DNA of 64,000 nt from Zygnema cylindricum (taxonomy: Eukaryota; Streptophyta; Zygnematophyceae; Zygnematales; Zygnemataceae): contig JBBHKE010003285.1 of assembly GCA_037447655.1 (NCBI GenBank), positions 81,012 to 145,011 on the forward strand, given 5' to 3'. Each line of letters opens with the position of its first letter. The stretch's first letter is position 1. A program made the position numbers and the translations under genes. A model generated the notes under the pieces. The model did no database searches. It was not told the DNA's origin and worked only from the letters and a program-made list of their open reading frames with translations. Positions 63,209-64,000 of the stretch are shown here, piece by piece.

Positions 63209-64000
63209 CTCTACGATGCCCATCTTTAACAGTACTAGCTTCATATACTGGGAGAGTATGATGACAAGAGATTTGTGCTAGAAAAGGTTTTGGGGGATAG
63301 TGAATGAACGAGTGAGGCGTCTAACCAGCTTAGGCATTCCTCAAGGGTTTCCAGGGACCACGTTTACCGGAAAAGCAGATCCAACTCCACCAAAGGAGAG
63401 TGAGGATGGGGAAAACATTGTGATGGACAAGGGGAAAGAAAATGAGACAATCACACCGATATCAACAGCAACAGCAACCGGGTCAGCATTCATGTCACCT
63501 ATTCCAAAGAACGAAGAGAATGATATTGACACATAGGAATATATTAATATGGCGGAAAAGCACTTCATTCTCTGCCATCTCACTCAAGGGCTTGCTTCTC
63601 CTCATTTGCAAGCAAAAAAGGCATACAATCTATGCCTAGCACTCATAAAAATGTACCGAATTGGTACGATTCAGCAAAAGCAGTTGCCAAATCACAAAAT
63701 TGATGCATATGAATACAAAGAATGGAAGATGCTACATTTATGTAATGAGCTTGCAACAATTTTTATGGAGTTAGAGAGTGTTGGACAGGTAGAAATTGAA
63801 AAGATGAAGGTTAACTGTCTACTCATGAAGTTACCCCGTGATTATGAGAATATAGTTAATCGTGTACAAGATCTACCGGATTCCAGCTAGACCTGGAACT
63901 CTGTGGTAGGGATGATTCTTGTTCGAGAGAATACGATAGTGATCTGGAGGGGAGGAAAGAGCGGACAAGCCATGGAAACCAAGACCGATTCTAGTAACAA
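63198..64000 (+). pseudogene. gag: Element H gag, broken, runs off the window
   Basis: MGPPSTMPIFNSTSFIYWES from the primer-site ATG, a stop after MMTRDLC, then KRFWGIVNERVRRLTSLGIP, SAFMSPIPKNEENDIDT, a stop, MAEKHFILCHLTQGLASPHL, IGTIQQKQLPNHKI, MKLPRDYENIVNRVQDLPDS, another stop and NSVVGMILVRENT. At least three stops break it. The zinc knuckle and pol lie beyond position 64000. Confidence 0.88.

Noticed and set aside
1-64000. CRISPR array, operon or prokaryotic defence system
   Set aside because: The window has eukaryotic retrotransposons throughout, with no repeat-spacer array and no bacterial gene.

Overview
This window is eukaryotic nuclear DNA made almost wholly of nested LTR retrotransposons. 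I see no intact host gene. The host is unnamed by the sequence, but two clues point to a plant-like lineage. The copia primer-binding site GGTTATGGGCCCACC complements the anticodon arm of a plant-type initiator tRNA-Met (animal forms, as I recall them, differ at one base). The Ty3/gypsy element uses TGGTATCGGAGC, one base from the complement of the plant initiator tRNA 3' end. Plant G-box-like CACGTGG and GTAC cores fill the LTRs. A green alga, bryophyte, lycophyte or a protist with a similar tRNA all remain possible.

Layout. 1-5133: AT-rich intergenic DNA with palindromic MITE-like repeats, a 21-bp inverted repeat and a 15-bp minisatellite. 5134-24596: one decayed Ty3/gypsy chromovirus (gag, protease, RT, RNase H, integrase, chromodomain, then an extra decayed ORF region before the 3' LTR). 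It is split by a solo copia LTR (7511-8687) and by a composite copia element on the minus strand (10309-21326). That element itself contains two solo LTRs (15335-16512, 17076-18254) and a third unrelated LTR-like insertion (11798-13191). 24597-24606 is a 10-N gap. 24607-28304 holds fragments of another old copia element, an hAT-like non-autonomous transposon (26880-27635) and a strong hairpin. 28305-61505 is a tower: old copia B (plus strand) was hit by copia elements A (29890-36323), C (37707-43907) and D (44227-50524), all minus strand, and by F (51034 onward, plus), which was in turn hit by G (54770-61218, plus). The right ends of B and F are missing. 61506-62450 is unrecognised DNA and 62455-64000 is the 5' end of another decayed copia element (H).

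Only element A is structurally intact: two near-identical 1041-bp LTRs, perfect primer site, purine tract, 5-bp target duplication and a single 1444-residue gag-pol frame with all catalytic residues. G is a close relative with two nonsense codons. The other copies are broken.

Most interesting: (1) the copia elements use an internal (half-tRNA) initiator-Met primer site, and the gag-pol start codon lies inside that site; (2) the LTRs share a stem-loop with a conserved loop (core ACTTGTCGCAGTCACTGA) whose stem sequence changes between families but keeps pairing; (3) the same LTRs carry an antisense tRNA-like segment with a Pol III B-box-like motif; (4) a pair of small hairpins is conserved near the LTR 3' end. 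Together these suggest a structured, RNA-rich LTR organisation shared by a whole copia lineage.
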